DNA of 64,000 nucleotides from Acidobacteriaceae bacterium (GCA_035944135.1 DASZBM010000002.1:434001-498000), one strand, 5' to 3'; shown: positions 43,229 through 52,259, counted from the first letter of the stretch. Program-made: numbers and translations. The notes: generated by a model not told the origin, from the sequence alone.

Positions 43229-43680
43229 ATGGGCCGTTATCGCAAGATCGACGTTCGGATTTGGAATGATGCCAAGTTCATGGCGCTCAGTGAGCGTGCC
43301 AAATTGGTATTATCTTGTGCCTGACTCACCCCAATATGACGATGCTCGGGGCGATGCGGGCCACGATCCCCGGCCTTGCCGCCGAGTCCGAAATCGCGGC
43401 GGAACCCTTTAGCGAAGCCATTCAGGAAGTGTTGTCGCAGGGTATGGCGAGGCATGATGAAAAGGCATGCTTCATGTGGTTTCCGAACTTCCTCAAGTAC
43501 AACAGACCTGAGTCCCCCAACGTGGTGAAATCGTGGCCTGAAGCGTTCGACATGCTGCCTGAATGCAACATGGACGGATGTTTCGACAAGCCGGAAGTAG
43601 TCTGCCGCTCGTCGCCGCCAGGCGCGGCGCTGGACTGCTACACCGAATCGACGCGTGATCTTCCACGGGGCGTCAGTTAG
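43229..43680 (+). pseudogene. Frameshifted phage-type replication-associated protein
   Basis: The first frame from the ATG 43229 (RBS GGGGG) reads MGRYRKIDVRIWNDAKFMAL and SERAKLVL, then stops at 43314-43316. The sequence continues in another frame from ~43315 (LTHPNMTMLGAMRATIPGLA, HDEKACFMWFPNFLKYNRPE, SPNVVKSWPEAFDMLPEC). Both parts belong to one family seen in phages and prophages, where the joined text is 'RAKLVLFLVLTHPNMTMLG'. So a frameshift inactivates it, and the C-terminus after MLPEC no longer resembles the family. It is a prophage or mobile-element remnant. Confidence 0.75.
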
Positions 43681-44007
43681 CGCATCATCGCCGAGTATCA
43701 AACCGAACTTGTTCTGAGCTGGATGAGCGCTTTGCCCTGTTCTCGCCAAGTGAGATTTAGGATCGTTGGCTACACGTAAACGGAAGCCCACTTCCAATTA
43801 CCTATGCCAGGGCACGGAGCTTCTCAACGAGTGGGATCGAGTTCTTAGTCGCGGCGTATTTTCAGAGACTGCATCCTATCGGCGATCAGTCATCCTTGAC
43901 GTGGTTTCTACATGATGCGTTGTGACGCTTTCGTCATTTGTTGATGTTGAGGTCCGGTAATTTGGTGCGAGGTAAACTAATCGCCAAACGAGGTTACGCA
44001 TTTATCC
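43681..44007 (+). other. Intergenic stretch after the phage-type pseudogene
   Basis: About 330 bp. Two overlapping forward frames of ~50 codons can be read between ~43750 and 43920, but neither has a start with RBS or a recognised family. Probably more decayed element plus the cytochrome promoter. Confidence 0.4.
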
Positions 44008-44559
44008 ATGGTTGTCCATCAGTCCGCGATTCACCGTGTCGCATTCTTCCTTTTTGGGATCATCTTCGCATTCGCTCTGATATTCGTTGGTGGCTATCTC
44101 TACCTGCATTATGGCCATCCTCCCGTGGCGGTTGATGACCCGGCATTTCCATACGAAGCTCAGATCGTCCACGTGCCTCTTGGCGCCCGCATTAGCCGCG
44201 AGATCAAGCAGGCGCCGTTCCCAGCCAGCGAGGATGCCTTCAAGCGTGGTGCGGAGGTTTACAAGGAAGACTGCGCTTTCTGCCACGGTGTCCCTAGCTC
44301 GGACTCCGTCTACGGCACGTCTATGTATCCGGCCGCTCCTCAACTTTGGCTCAAGCACAAGAAAGGCAATGTTGTCGGAGTTTCAGACGACGAGGTGGGC
44401 GAGACCTACTGGAAGGTGAAGAACGGAATCCGCCTCACGGGCATGCCAACGTATGACGAGTTGCTTTCTGATAGTGACATCTGGGATGTTAGCCTCCTGC
44501 TCAAAAATGCCGATCAGCAACTTCCCGCCCCAGTAATGAAAATCTTGAAGGGGCAATAG
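44008..44559 (+). CDS. Membrane-anchored mono-haem cytochrome c
   Basis: 183-aa c-type cytochrome with an N-terminal membrane anchor (residues ~11-33, VAFFLFGIIFAFALIFVGGYL). The haem motif is CAFCH (Cys89, Cys92, His93) and the probable axial Met is in GIRLTGMPTYDELLS near residue 151. The cytochrome domain faces the periplasm. It resembles the c-type domains that serve alcohol or sugar dehydrogenases and terminal oxidases. No dehydrogenase lies beside it, so its partner is unknown. Confidence 0.88.
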   Translation: MVVHQSAIHRVAFFLFGIIFAFALIFVGGYLYLHYGHPPVAVDDPAFPYEAQIVHVPLGARISREIKQAPFPASEDAFKRGAEVYKEDCAFCHGVPSSDSVYGTSMYPAAPQLWLKHKKGNVVGVSDDEVGETYWKVKNGIRLTGMPTYDELLSDSDIWDVSLLLKNADQQLPAPVMKILKGQ

Positions 44560-44574
44560 AGGCCCATTACCGAG

Positions 44575-45576
44575 TCATCTTGAACGGTGGTCCGTAACCG
44601 CAGACCGCCAGCTTTCGCCTTCCCGGAGCACAACGAACTGTTGATCTGGAAATTTCTCAAGTTCTGCTTTGAGGCGCTGGACTGGTGCGGCCATGCTCTC
44701 GTCGGCTAGGGCAAATGTGCCAAAGTGCATTGCAATCGCCACGGAAGCGTTCAGCGTCTGCTGAGCCTTGACCGCCTGCTCAGGGGTCATGTGAAACGAC
44801 CCCATGAACCATTCCGGCTCATATGCTCCGATAGGTAGTAGAGCAACAACAAAACTCTCGAACCTCTCCGCGGCCTCCGCGAAGTGTTCTCCGAAGCCGG
44901 TGTCTCCAGCAACGTAGATATGACCTAAGGCAGTGCTGATAACCCAGCCACACCACAAAGTGCGGTTCCTGTCGAAGGGAGACCGTGAAGAGAAATGCTG
45001 TGCGGGCATGCAGTGCAGGGTGAAATTTTGGCACGGCCTCCGCTGCTGCCAATCCATTTCCTGGACATCCGTGAAGCCTGCCTTGAATAAGAGACGGCCT
45101 ACTCCGAGCGGGCAGAAGACAGTTGGAGAATGGCGCGCTGCGAGTCTGCGAAGAGTAGGAATATCCAGGTGGTCGTAATGGTTGTGGCTGATCAGAATGG
45201 AATGAATTTGAGGCAGATCGTCGAAGCGTATTCCGGGATTCCGGTGACGGCGCGGCCCAAGAAACGTAACCGGACTAGCCCGTTCTGACCAGACGGGGTC
45301 AATCAGAATATTTTTGCCGGCAGTCTGAAGCAGAAATGTGGCATGGTTCACGAAAGTGACAACCACTTCCTGGCCGGACACGACAGCCAGGGGCTTCGGT
45401 CCAGGCGGCGCGTTGACGAAGCGCGGCCAGTATCCGATGCGTCGCGTCGCTAGCCACCTGAGGATCGTCGAGAGGCGCTGCTTCGGGGCATTGGGATTGA
45501 AGAATGTGCCGCGGATGCAGTGAGCCGAGTCTTTCGAGTTGATCATGTCGACGATACTGCGATTCGAAAAGATCAC
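44575..45576 (-). CDS. MBL-fold hydrolase (NAPE-PLD/UlaG-like)
   Basis: Metallo-beta-lactamase-fold enzyme, 333 aa. The metal site is ISHNHYDHLD. Other elements are ATFLLQTAGKNILIDPVWSE, AGDTGFGEHF and AMHFGTFALADE. Arrangement and length match N-acyl-phosphatidylethanolamine phospholipase D-like proteins of bacteria; the real substrate is unknown. The long frame starts with GTG 45576; an ATG at 45546 (MINSKDSAHC) is an equal candidate. It precedes no gene on its strand within 4 kb that would explain its role; YceI lies upstream with 4 bp between, so the two are probably cotranscribed. Confidence 0.85.
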   Translation of the reverse strand: MIFSNRSIVDMINSKDSAHCIRGTFFNPNAPKQRLSTILRWLATRRIGYWPRFVNAPPGPKPLAVVSGQEVVVTFVNHATFLLQTAGKNILIDPVWSERASPVTFLGPRRHRNPGIRFDDLPQIHSILISHNHYDHLDIPTLRRLAARHSPTVFCPLGVGRLLFKAGFTDVQEMDWQQRRPCQNFTLHCMPAQHFSSRSPFDRNRTLWCGWVISTALGHIYVAGDTGFGEHFAEAAERFESFVVALLPIGAYEPEWFMGSFHMTPEQAVKAQQTLNASVAIAMHFGTFALADESMAAPVQRLKAELEKFPDQQFVVLREGESWRSAVTDHRSR

Positions 45577-45580
45577 TTAC

Positions 45581-46141
45581 TTAGTTGGACACCTGCCCAA
45601 CGAGCGTTAGATCGATGCTGACGTCGTTGTCGGCTTTCCAGATCAAGAAGCTTGGATTCTTGAGTCCCCATTGCACATAGGGAACAACGAACTGAGCCTT
45701 TGCGGTCGCCTTTGATCCAGTCACATGGATCTGCATTGGAATCGTCAGATCATGAGGAGTACCAAGCAAAGTGAACACTCCCGTCACCTGAATATTCGAG
45801 TCCCCGGAAGGGGCGATCGTTCCGGTATAGGCCTTCGGCATAAAGGAGATATCGGTGAACTGGTCCACCTTGAGGATGTCATTCATCTTCTTATCGCGGC
45901 TGTTGTTGCCTGTCTTGCCGCTGCCTGCAGCCACAACAACGGTCCCCGACATGTGGGGATCCGTAAGGTCGAAATTGATCGAGCCGGACTTCACGTGGAA
46001 CGTGCCGTTGACGATCTCGTGGGTTGTGTTAAGCCTCATCCGTACATCGCTGGGGTCGGGATTGACAGAGAACGTCTGGTGTTGGGCGACTGCAGTGGCA
46101 CCGAGCAGAACCGCGAGGGCTAAGACTACGAAGGATTTCAT
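45581..46141 (-). CDS. YceI family periplasmic protein
   Basis: 186-aa secreted lipocalin-like protein. A signal peptide (MKSFVVLALAVLLGATAVA) is followed by the YceI pattern: FDLTDPHMSGTVVVAAGSG, KKMNDILKVDQFTDISFMP, ITGVFTLLGTPHDLTIP-type text, and a WKADNDVSIDLTLVGQ end. YceI proteins bind isoprenoid or other lipid-like ligands. RBS AAAGGAGATG fixes the start at 46141; the frame is open to 46285. It sits between a FAD oxidoreductase and an MBL hydrolase; a lipid or quinone link with the PKS cluster is possible but inferred. Confidence 0.9.
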   Translation of the reverse strand: MKSFVVLALAVLLGATAVAQHQTFSVNPDPSDVRMRLNTTHEIVNGTFHVKSGSINFDLTDPHMSGTVVVAAGSGKTGNNSRDKKMNDILKVDQFTDISFMPKAYTGTIAPSGDSNIQVTGVFTLLGTPHDLTIPMQIHVTGSKATAKAQFVVPYVQWGLKNPSFLIWKADNDVSIDLTLVGQVSN

Positions 46142-46188
46142 GGCATCTCCTTTCGTCAGCTGACTCCTGAGAATGTTGCGAGGCGATC

Positions 46189-47319
46189 TCAACCGATCAC
46201 TGCCTGCGGTACGACGGCGCTCTGCTGAGCGACTCGCGTAAGCCTGGCAGTAACGCGCATGACGCCAGGCCAGATGCGAAGGCAAAACGGTAATACAGCA
46301 CGCGCCAGTGAGTTGTTCAAGCCATCGGCAGCAAACTCCGCGAGACGCATCTGTGCCAGAAGCCCGGAACGCAGCTTAGCCTGATAGATCGGTGCCGACT
46401 CTCCCGCAAGATACGCGGTGACTGCGGAACGAGCAGTATGCAGAGCGATGGAGATACCGTCACCAGTGAATGACGGGATGACAGCTGCCTGGTCGCCGAT
46501 GCAGTAGAGCCCACCCTCGCTAGTGCGACGGACGTAGCCATATGGAATATGGGTGACGGCTATGGGCTTGGCGAGTAGCGGTTCCGCACCAGCAAGCCTC
46601 ATGGCAAGGTGTGGACAGTCTTGCTGCATTCTCGCGAGAAAATTCTCCCAGCGATGACCCGCGCGAGCCAAGTACCGTTTTTGTACTACGCAGCAAAGGT
46701 TTGCAACACCACCCTCTACCGGCTGGATCCCACCGTATCCTCCGGGATAGAGCATCAACTCGGAAGCGCCGACTAGCTCGGCGGCCTGCTCAGGCGTCAG
46801 GCGATAGTACATCTTGAAGGCGACCCATTGTTCAGGGTCTTTGGGACGCGCGTGGCCGCGCAGATCGTGTTTACCCGTTGCGAGAAACACCGTTGGAGCT
46901 TCATAGGTGGTGCCATCGTCGAGCGTTGCTTGCCACCTGCCAGTTGTCGTGCGACTGAGTGCCTGCACACTACGCCCACGCTCAACACGAACCCCCGCTG
47001 CGATCGCCTCGGCGATGAGTGCCGTATCTAGCGTTTTGCGTGTGAGCGATGCCGCTGGGAAAGGCAGCGGAGCCTCAGCAGCGCGCCTGGCCGCAGCGAG
47101 ACGAACGTAATCGATAGACACCGCGCCAAGCGAAGCTACATCGATGCCGAGTGCATGTAGGTCCTCAAGAGCCTCACCGCTCAGAAACTCTCCGCAAACC
47201 TTATCGCGCGGCGTTGGCTCGCGTTCAATGAGAGTTACACTTCGTCCCTTGCGGGCAAGGGAGATTGCGGTGGCGGCGCCGGCCACTCCACCGCCAAGGG
47301 TGAGAACTTCGTCGTGCAA
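46189..47319 (-). CDS. FAD-dependent oxidoreductase of the type III PKS cluster
   Basis: 376-aa flavoprotein of the geranylgeranyl reductase/aromatic hydroxylase superfamily. FAD binding: LGGGVAGAATAISLARKGRS with ERE at the strand end, DKVCGEFLSGEALEDL, and the second motif YCIGDQAAVIPSFTGDGISI. Many type III PKS operons carry a flavoprotein like this next to a methyltransferase, where it oxidises the phenolic product. Here it lies 2.5 kb downstream of the PKS gene on the same strand, separated by one gene on the plus strand, so it probably has its own promoter. Confidence 0.87.
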   Translation of the reverse strand: MHDEVLTLGGGVAGAATAISLARKGRSVTLIEREPTPRDKVCGEFLSGEALEDLHALGIDVASLGAVSIDYVRLAAARRAAEAPLPFPAASLTRKTLDTALIAEAIAAGVRVERGRSVQALSRTTTGRWQATLDDGTTYEAPTVFLATGKHDLRGHARPKDPEQWVAFKMYYRLTPEQAAELVGASELMLYPGGYGGIQPVEGGVANLCCVVQKRYLARAGHRWENFLARMQQDCPHLAMRLAGAEPLLAKPIAVTHIPYGYVRRTSEGGLYCIGDQAAVIPSFTGDGISIALHTARSAVTAYLAGESAPIYQAKLRSGLLAQMRLAEFAADGLNNSLARAVLPFCLRIWPGVMRVTARLTRVAQQSAVVPQAVIG

Positions 47320-47489
47320 ATGTTGCTCCTATTCACCAAGTCCTCGATCGATTCGAAACAGGTGAGCTCATCTCTATAGTCTATAGACGTGAAGAAACAG
47401 CTTCGGACGTCAACCTGTACAAATTGTCATCTGGCGCGGCTAAAAAGCGCGTTGAATTAGGTGATCATCACATTAGAACGAGGCTGTTG

Positions 47490-48269
47490 ATGCAACGAAG
47501 TAGTTTCCTTGTGGGTGTAATTTGGGCGACAGTTGTGTGCGTGTCAGCACCTGCAGAGCAAATTTCAGTGAGACACGTGCAAGGTCCGATGCATCGGTTT
47601 ATGGTGGCGCGCTCAGAGGCTGGGAAAGTCATCGCTAATGGTGAGTTTTCGCAGGTCATGCATGGTGATGAAGTAACAATGCGCCTCACCTATCGCTTTG
47701 TAGATGGATCGATCGATGAAGAGACGACGACCTACAAACAACAGGGCACGTTCCAGTTGGTGCGCAATCATCACATTGAAAGAGGCCCGTTCTTTACGAG
47801 GCCCATCGACTTTGAGGTGGAAGCCTCCTCAGGTACAGCGATCACCCGCACGACGGACAAAAACGGCAAGGTACACGTGGAGAGCGAGCACGTGCAGCTC
47901 CCAGCCGACCTGGCCAACGGGTTCGTTGGGACATTGCTCCTGAATGTGCCAGAGAACACACCCCCGTTCCGAGTAGGGATGCTTGCGCCATTCAGCGGCG
48001 GCCGGCTGATTCGACTACTGATCTCTCCGGAGGGCGAGCAGACGTTTCATGCGGAAGGACAGACCCTCAAGGCGACGGTGTTTCGCATCCATCCGGAGTT
48101 GGGCGGCATCGTGGGGCTAATTGCACAGCTGATCGGCCTTCAGCCGAAAGATGTGATGGTCTGGATTCAGGAAACTGACGATCCTGCGGTAGTAAGGATC
48201 GTTGGACAACTGGGAGGTTACGGCCCTGTCATTAGCTCAGAGTTAGTGGGAACAAGCTTCGACAAGTAG
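47490..48269 (+). CDS. Secreted hypothetical protein within the PKS region
   Basis: 259 aa from the ATG 47490, with signal peptide (SSFLVGVIWATVVCVSAPA). The mature part (SVRHVQGPMHRFMVARSEAG, IERGPFFTRPIDFEVEASSG, QLPADLANGFVGTLLLNVP) is beta-rich with no recognised domain. The frame is open from a TTG at 47424, but the signal peptide favours 47490. It is transcribed opposite to the surrounding PKS genes, so its presence may be incidental. Confidence 0.7.
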   Translation: MQRSSFLVGVIWATVVCVSAPAEQISVRHVQGPMHRFMVARSEAGKVIANGEFSQVMHGDEVTMRLTYRFVDGSIDEETTTYKQQGTFQLVRNHHIERGPFFTRPIDFEVEASSGTAITRTTDKNGKVHVESEHVQLPADLANGFVGTLLLNVPENTPPFRVGMLAPFSGGRLIRLLISPEGEQTFHAEGQTLKATVFRIHPELGGIVGLIAQLIGLQPKDVMVWIQETDDPAVVRIVGQLGGYGPVISSELVGTSFDK

Positions 48270-48357
48270 GATTTCCGTAACACACATCTCGAGACGTACT
48301 TTGGGTGCCGGCGTTTTTTACGCCGCTCTGAAAATGAGTTGGCCTCGTGGCAGACGA

Positions 48358-48993
48358 TCAGGCGCGGCGAGTGGTTAGCTCGCGCCAGTTGAGCCCGAGC
48401 TCAACGATGAGTAGCGAGGCGAGAGTGAAGGCAATCACGCCGACCGCAGCAAAAACATCGCCCAGATGACTCCAATAGCGTGGCCAGAGATTGAGCACGC
48501 GGCTGGATATGAAGGTAAAGGTGACGGCGTAAGAGCGGGCCATCCATTGGCGATGCGCAACGATCTGCCGATTGCGTGCAGTGATGAATGCGGCCGTGGT
48601 GCAGACCATCCAGGCGGCAGCCTGCATGGAGGTTCCGGGCAAACCTGGGCGGCCGGCTGCAAGTGCGATCCCTGTGAAAGAGCCGATAAAGACGGACGCT
48701 ACGTAGAAACGACCCAGGACACGGTGAAGTTTGAGGTGTCGTTGACGAAACCGTGATGAGAACTGAAGGGGACCGACGAGAAGCGCCGTGAGGCCGGCGA
48801 GCGTATGCGGGATGAGGAGATGACGGTCTGCGATGACCTGTAGCCGGTAGGCGTGGTACATCGGATAGTCGGTGATGAGAAGCAGCTCAGAGGTAATGAA
48901 AACAAAGAGTGTCGTGAGACCGAGCGCGATCCAAAGGACCGTTTTGAATCTGGGACCGGAGAAACCGGTGGTTGACCACAGGGAGGTTGCCAT
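48358..48993 (-). CDS. DUF2306 membrane protein
   Basis: 211-aa integral membrane protein with about five helices (for example ALGLTTLFVFITSELLLITD, HTLAGLTALLVGPLQF, GVIAFTLASLLIVELGL). The RQRHLKLHRVLGRFYVASVF block, with conserved histidines and Arg, and the later IVAHRQWMARSYAVTFTFI fit DUF2306. Function unknown. It is 66 bp downstream of the methyltransferase on the same strand, so it is likely part of the PKS operon. Confidence 0.83.
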   Translation of the reverse strand: MATSLWSTTGFSGPRFKTVLWIALGLTTLFVFITSELLLITDYPMYHAYRLQVIADRHLLIPHTLAGLTALLVGPLQFSSRFRQRHLKLHRVLGRFYVASVFIGSFTGIALAAGRPGLPGTSMQAAAWMVCTTAAFITARNRQIVAHRQWMARSYAVTFTFISSRVLNLWPRYWSHLGDVFAAVGVIAFTLASLLIVELGLNWRELTTRRA

Positions 48994-49059
48994 TCGTCTC
49001 TAATACTTTAGACGTGACGAGACGCGCGAAGATACCATCTGTTCCCAGACTGACCTCAC

Positions 49060-49788
49060 TTACTTTCGACGACCTACGCACAATCGTCCCGGTCGCCAAT
49101 GCTCCAGAGTGACCGTCGATTGGGGGACCTCTGCCGCCGTCAGCAACCGCGCCCAATCTTCTCTCTGTAACGCCCGTCGAAATGATACCGGCCCATCGTG
49201 CCGAACAAACGGGTGCATACGCAGCACTTTTGCCAGCCACCCGAACATTCTGGAAGTTCGCTCCGACCGCTCCAGATCATTGAGAAACCAACCCACCCTG
49301 GCAGTGACCTCCATCCACCGCAGCAGCGCGACAATTTCCTCATCTTCCAGATGGTGAGTCATTAGCGAACTCACCACGACGTCGACCGGCTTCTCCGGCC
49401 GATAGGTGAGGGCATTGCAGGTCAACCACGTGATTCCGAGTTCTTTCGGCGTGCACTCGGCTGCCACACGCGTCGCGTAAGGATTCAAGTCAATTCCGGT
49501 AAGCTGCACAGCTATGTGGCGTCTGCGTGCCCAGGCACCAATCTGCCGCAGCAGATCGCCACCGCCACTGCCCACATCAAGGATGTGAATCGGTTCACGT
49601 GGAAAAGGAGATAGCAGCTGCTCCAGCCAGGACAGTGTCGACCGATAACCCAACGTCCACCGGTTGACTTGCTCCAGACTGCGCAAGCAGTCGCGAAACT
49701 CTTCATAGCCGCACTGGCCGTCCATGAGCTCCGGTAGATCGCGCGGACATGCCCGTGATCTAAAGTCGATGGGTGTTTTAGACCACAT
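49060..49788 (-). CDS. Class I SAM-dependent methyltransferase of the PKS operon
   Basis: 242 aa, cytoplasmic. SAM-binding motif I is ILDVGSGGGDLLRQIGAWA, motif II is GIDLNPYA, and VDVVVSSLMTHHLEDEEIV is the usual 'hh' stretch after motif III. Its start overlaps the end of the PKS gene by 11 bp, so they are translationally coupled. By position it is expected to methylate the polyketide product; comparable enzymes in phenolic-lipid operons methylate the ring hydroxyl. Confidence 0.9.
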   Translation of the reverse strand: MWSKTPIDFRSRACPRDLPELMDGQCGYEEFRDCLRSLEQVNRWTLGYRSTLSWLEQLLSPFPREPIHILDVGSGGGDLLRQIGAWARRRHIAVQLTGIDLNPYATRVAAECTPKELGITWLTCNALTYRPEKPVDVVVSSLMTHHLEDEEIVALLRWMEVTARVGWFLNDLERSERTSRMFGWLAKVLRMHPFVRHDGPVSFRRALQREDWARLLTAAEVPQSTVTLEHWRPGRLCVGRRK

Positions 49789-50839
49789 GGAATCGCATCG
49801 TCTCAGCTGTCAGCCCGGGGCCAAACGACATCGCGCACCCGCGCTGCCCCGGCTGTGTATTTTGCATCATTCGTTCCAGAACAAACATCACGGTCGCGGA
49901 CGACATGTTGCCGAAGTTTGTCAGCACCTCGCGTGAGGCTTCCAGGGCGTCGGATGGCAGTTCGAGGCCCTTCTCAACCGCATCGAGGATGGATCGTCCA
50001 CCCGGATGGACCGCCCACAGATCAATGCCATCGCGCTCGTCCATCAGCTCGCCTTCATGGAGCGCACGCCCTAACTGCGCGGGCACTTTGCCGGAAAGCA
50101 GCATGTCGAATCCTAAGTCACGAATATTCCATGTAATCAGCCCTCTTGTCTCAGGCACCATCACCGCTTTGAAGCTGTCCAGTGCCAGGCCCTGCTGGGA
50201 AGAGGTGATCAAGCTTGCCGCCGCGCCATCGGCGAAGACCAGGAAGGAGAGCACCTGCTCCAGGTCCTGCGTCTCCTGCAAATGCAGCGTGCACAACTCG
50301 AGATTGACCATAAGAACACCGGCTTTGGGATCCGAGCGCACTATGTGTCGCGCCAGCTTGAGCGCATTGATTGCGGCATAGCAACCCATGAACCCAACCA
50401 TCGTGCGCTCGACACCCGATGAAAGCCCGAGGTGATCGACGATCTCAAAGTCCAGCCCCGGCGCATAGAGACCGGTGCAGCATGTGACCAGCACGTGCGT
50501 GATATCGGATCGTTCTTTCTCGCTGAGGGCCAGCCGATTTACGGCCTTCTTCATCAGCGCGGGTGCGCATTGTTCAAACATCTGCATGCGGCGCGCTGTG
50601 TTGGGAAAGTTGCCAGCCCGATAGAACTCATAGGCGTCAGCGGATGAGAACTGCGCGGCCCCTCTATGTGGGTCGAGGAATGAGTATCGGTGCGCAATGT
50701 CAGCGCGACTCACCATGCGCCGAAAGAGCGTGCGCAGCCGTGGGTCGGCAAGCATCTTCTCTGCGAAGATCACGAAAGCGCTGTGCACATCGTGATCCGG
50801 CACGGCAGTGGCAATTCGGTTCAAGTAAGCTGTAGTCAC
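49778..50839 (-). CDS. Type III polyketide synthase (chalcone/stilbene synthase-like)
   Basis: Homodimeric ketosynthase-like enzyme, 353 aa, that extends an acyl-CoA starter with malonyl-CoA. The catalytic triad is visible: Cys153 in VGFMGCYAAINAL, His278 in WAVHPGGRSI, Asn311 in TNFGNMSSATV. THVLVTCCTGLYAPGLD is the typical preceding strand. Starter and product cannot be read. With a methyltransferase directly downstream (11-bp overlap) and a flavoprotein nearby, alkylresorcinol, alkylpyrone or quinone-type phenolic lipids are likely products by analogy with other bacterial clusters. Confidence 0.94.
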   Translation of the reverse strand: MTTAYLNRIATAVPDHDVHSAFVIFAEKMLADPRLRTLFRRMVSRADIAHRYSFLDPHRGAAQFSSADAYEFYRAGNFPNTARRMQMFEQCAPALMKKAVNRLALSEKERSDITHVLVTCCTGLYAPGLDFEIVDHLGLSSGVERTMVGFMGCYAAINALKLARHIVRSDPKAGVLMVNLELCTLHLQETQDLEQVLSFLVFADGAAASLITSSQQGLALDSFKAVMVPETRGLITWNIRDLGFDMLLSGKVPAQLGRALHEGELMDERDGIDLWAVHPGGRSILDAVEKGLELPSDALEASREVLTNFGNMSSATVMFVLERMMQNTQPGQRGCAMSFGPGLTAETMRFHVV

Positions 50840-51506
50840 GCGCGATGCGCCGCGAACTTGACGATAGGAATGTTGGTCTGCACAGTGCTTCGTGCCCTCC
50901 TGTTTGATCTATGCGTCGATTACTTCGGGTTTGAGCATGCAGGCGCAAGTCAAACAGAGCATTCAGTCTCTCCTTTAGACGGCGCTATTCCCTCGTCGAT
51001 AACCTTGCGGGCGGCTGTTAGAGATGAAGACTTGTTCATGCATTCAGACCGCGTTCATTTGACAGTTCCGTCATTTTCGTTGGGTAATCTGAAGGAGCCG
51101 CTTGGAAGTCTTCTATACGCATCACACGACCGATACGGTTCGATGCTGTTCAATGATCAACGGAAAATGTTCAATCAAAGCTGAGGAGAATTGCGCCGTT
51201 GCGAAACGCGACTGGCGAGTGCAATGGACTTCGCTATGCGATTCTGCTTCCCATATGCCGCCGATGCGCTGATGTCAAAGCCGCTTCTGATCCTGATTCT
51301 GATTGGCTGATATATAAGGTCGAACTGTACAGGTCTATGCATGCCCACGCACTGTACGAAGGACGTCATGTAGTCGCGGTGTTGTGTAATTGCGCCAGCC
51401 ACCGCTTTTCTTCAACAGGTAAGAGCGCTCCCAACTTCAATACTGATTGAGGGGCTTGCCATGCAGGCGTCTTATGTTCTGGTCCACTCTACCTTGCGAA
51501 CCTATG
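50840..51506 (+). other. Intergenic stretch upstream of the PKS operon
   Basis: About 670 bp with the PKS promoter at its left end. Forward open frames here (for example 51199-51450) have no RBS, no domain and ordinary non-coding composition. I see no gene. Confidence 0.5.
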
Positions 51507-51812
51507 CTTGCCTTGCATTGGGACTTGAGGCGTTGCTCGGCTTTCACGCCGCCGGTCATGGCGCTCCTTGGAGGTCATGGAGTTGATGATTGCGTGGATG
51601 CGGGTGAACTCGGACTAGTCGACGTTGGCGGCTGCATGCCGGCGGGGCATCTTGAGGATGGATTGCCTGCTGCAGAGCTTCTTGATCTGACGTAGCCCGT
51701 CGCGGAAGTCCTCGAGGGAGAAGCCGTCGTCGGTGAGGGTTTTTTTGGCGAAGGTCTCGGACATGGAGCGGTCAAGCTTTTCTTCGGCGCGCTCGAGAGG
51801 GTGGCGGTGTTG
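51507..51812 (-). pseudogene. Decayed partial copy of the 3' part of ffh
   Basis: Reads in the same order and orientation as 56727-57185 inside the intact ffh: GCTTGCCTTGCATT / AGGCGTTGCT-GGCTTT / CATGGAGTTGATGAT / GCGGGTGAACT-GGACT / GTCGACGTTGGCGGC / CATCTTGAGGATGGATTGC / TCGCGGAAGTC / GAGGGAGAAGCCGTCG / TTTTCTTCGGCGCGCTCGAG. It has several deletions (the largest removes ~150 bp near the end coding the C-terminus), point changes and in-frame stops. It is not expressed as SRP protein. See the intact gene at 56704. Confidence 0.88.
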
Positions 51813-52223
51813 TCCACTTCCAACCCGTCAGCATTCAGCTCAGATTTCTCCGCTAGCTCGGTGAAATGGCCGGTTTCTCCGATTTCCAGGACCGGAGAAT
51901 AACAGGCTTGCCGGAGCCGACAGCGGGCAGGGGCCTTTCTCGCGGCAGAACAAAATTCTGGAAGAACTGCAAATACCCGCCAATTCTGCCTTTTTGAGTA
52001 GAACCAAGGACACCCGGTTATCTGATTGGAATGGGTGGCGGGCGTTCAGTCTTTCAAACTCTCTGGAAGAAAAGTTCTACCGAGAGTTCGAATCCCCGCA
52101 TCGCATTCGAATTCTCTCCGCAGACTCGGGCCGCACCGAGAAGCCCTTGAATACGCCAAAGAGAGAACCACCGCGTCGCTAGCGGGTTTTATCCCTCTCT
52201 GAGATTCTCGACGCGGCCGCACA
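51813..52223 (+). other. Non-coding stretch between ffh remnant and tRNA-Ser terminator
   Basis: About 410 bp without a supported gene. Contains a CCGG-type imperfect hairpin near 51867-51900 and the tRNA-Ser-like fragment at 52064. A 62-codon forward frame at 51994 runs over that fragment and is not considered coding. Confidence 0.45.
52064..52097 (+). tRNA. tRNA-Ser-like 3' fragment (degenerate)
   Basis: AAAAGTTCTACCGAGAGTTC then GAATCCCC closely follows the variable arm and T-arm of the tRNA-Ser(GCU) at 52295 (AAAAGTTCTATCGGGGGTTC then GAATCCCC) but on the opposite strand. No matching 5' half is convincing. Not a functional tRNA; possibly an attachment-site or duplication scar. Confidence 0.4.
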
Positions 52224-52259
52224 TCAATAAAATCGCCCGCATGCGGGCGATTTTATTGA
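52224..52259 (-). terminator. Perfect 36-bp palindromic terminator
   Basis: Two 18-base halves, exact reverse complements: TCAATAAAATCGCCCGCA and its complement. The GC-rich core GCCCGCATGCGGGC is flanked by an A-run on one side and a T-run on the other, so it works as an intrinsic terminator in both directions. It lies 35 bp past the 3' end of tRNA-Ser(GCU). Confidence 0.9.

Noticed and set aside
48310-48324. GGCGT-TTTTT-ACGCC hairpin after the secreted hypothetical gene
   Set aside because: Only 5-bp arms and no T-run after it; too weak to call a terminator.
50690-51184. 164-codon plus-strand frame upstream of the PKS gene
   Set aside because: Begins inside the PKS gene in antisense, has no RBS or domain, and the part beyond the gene has no coding character.
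51994-52182. 62-codon frame between ffh remnant and tRNA
   Set aside because: Runs over the tRNA-Ser-like fragment; no RBS and no similarity to known proteins.
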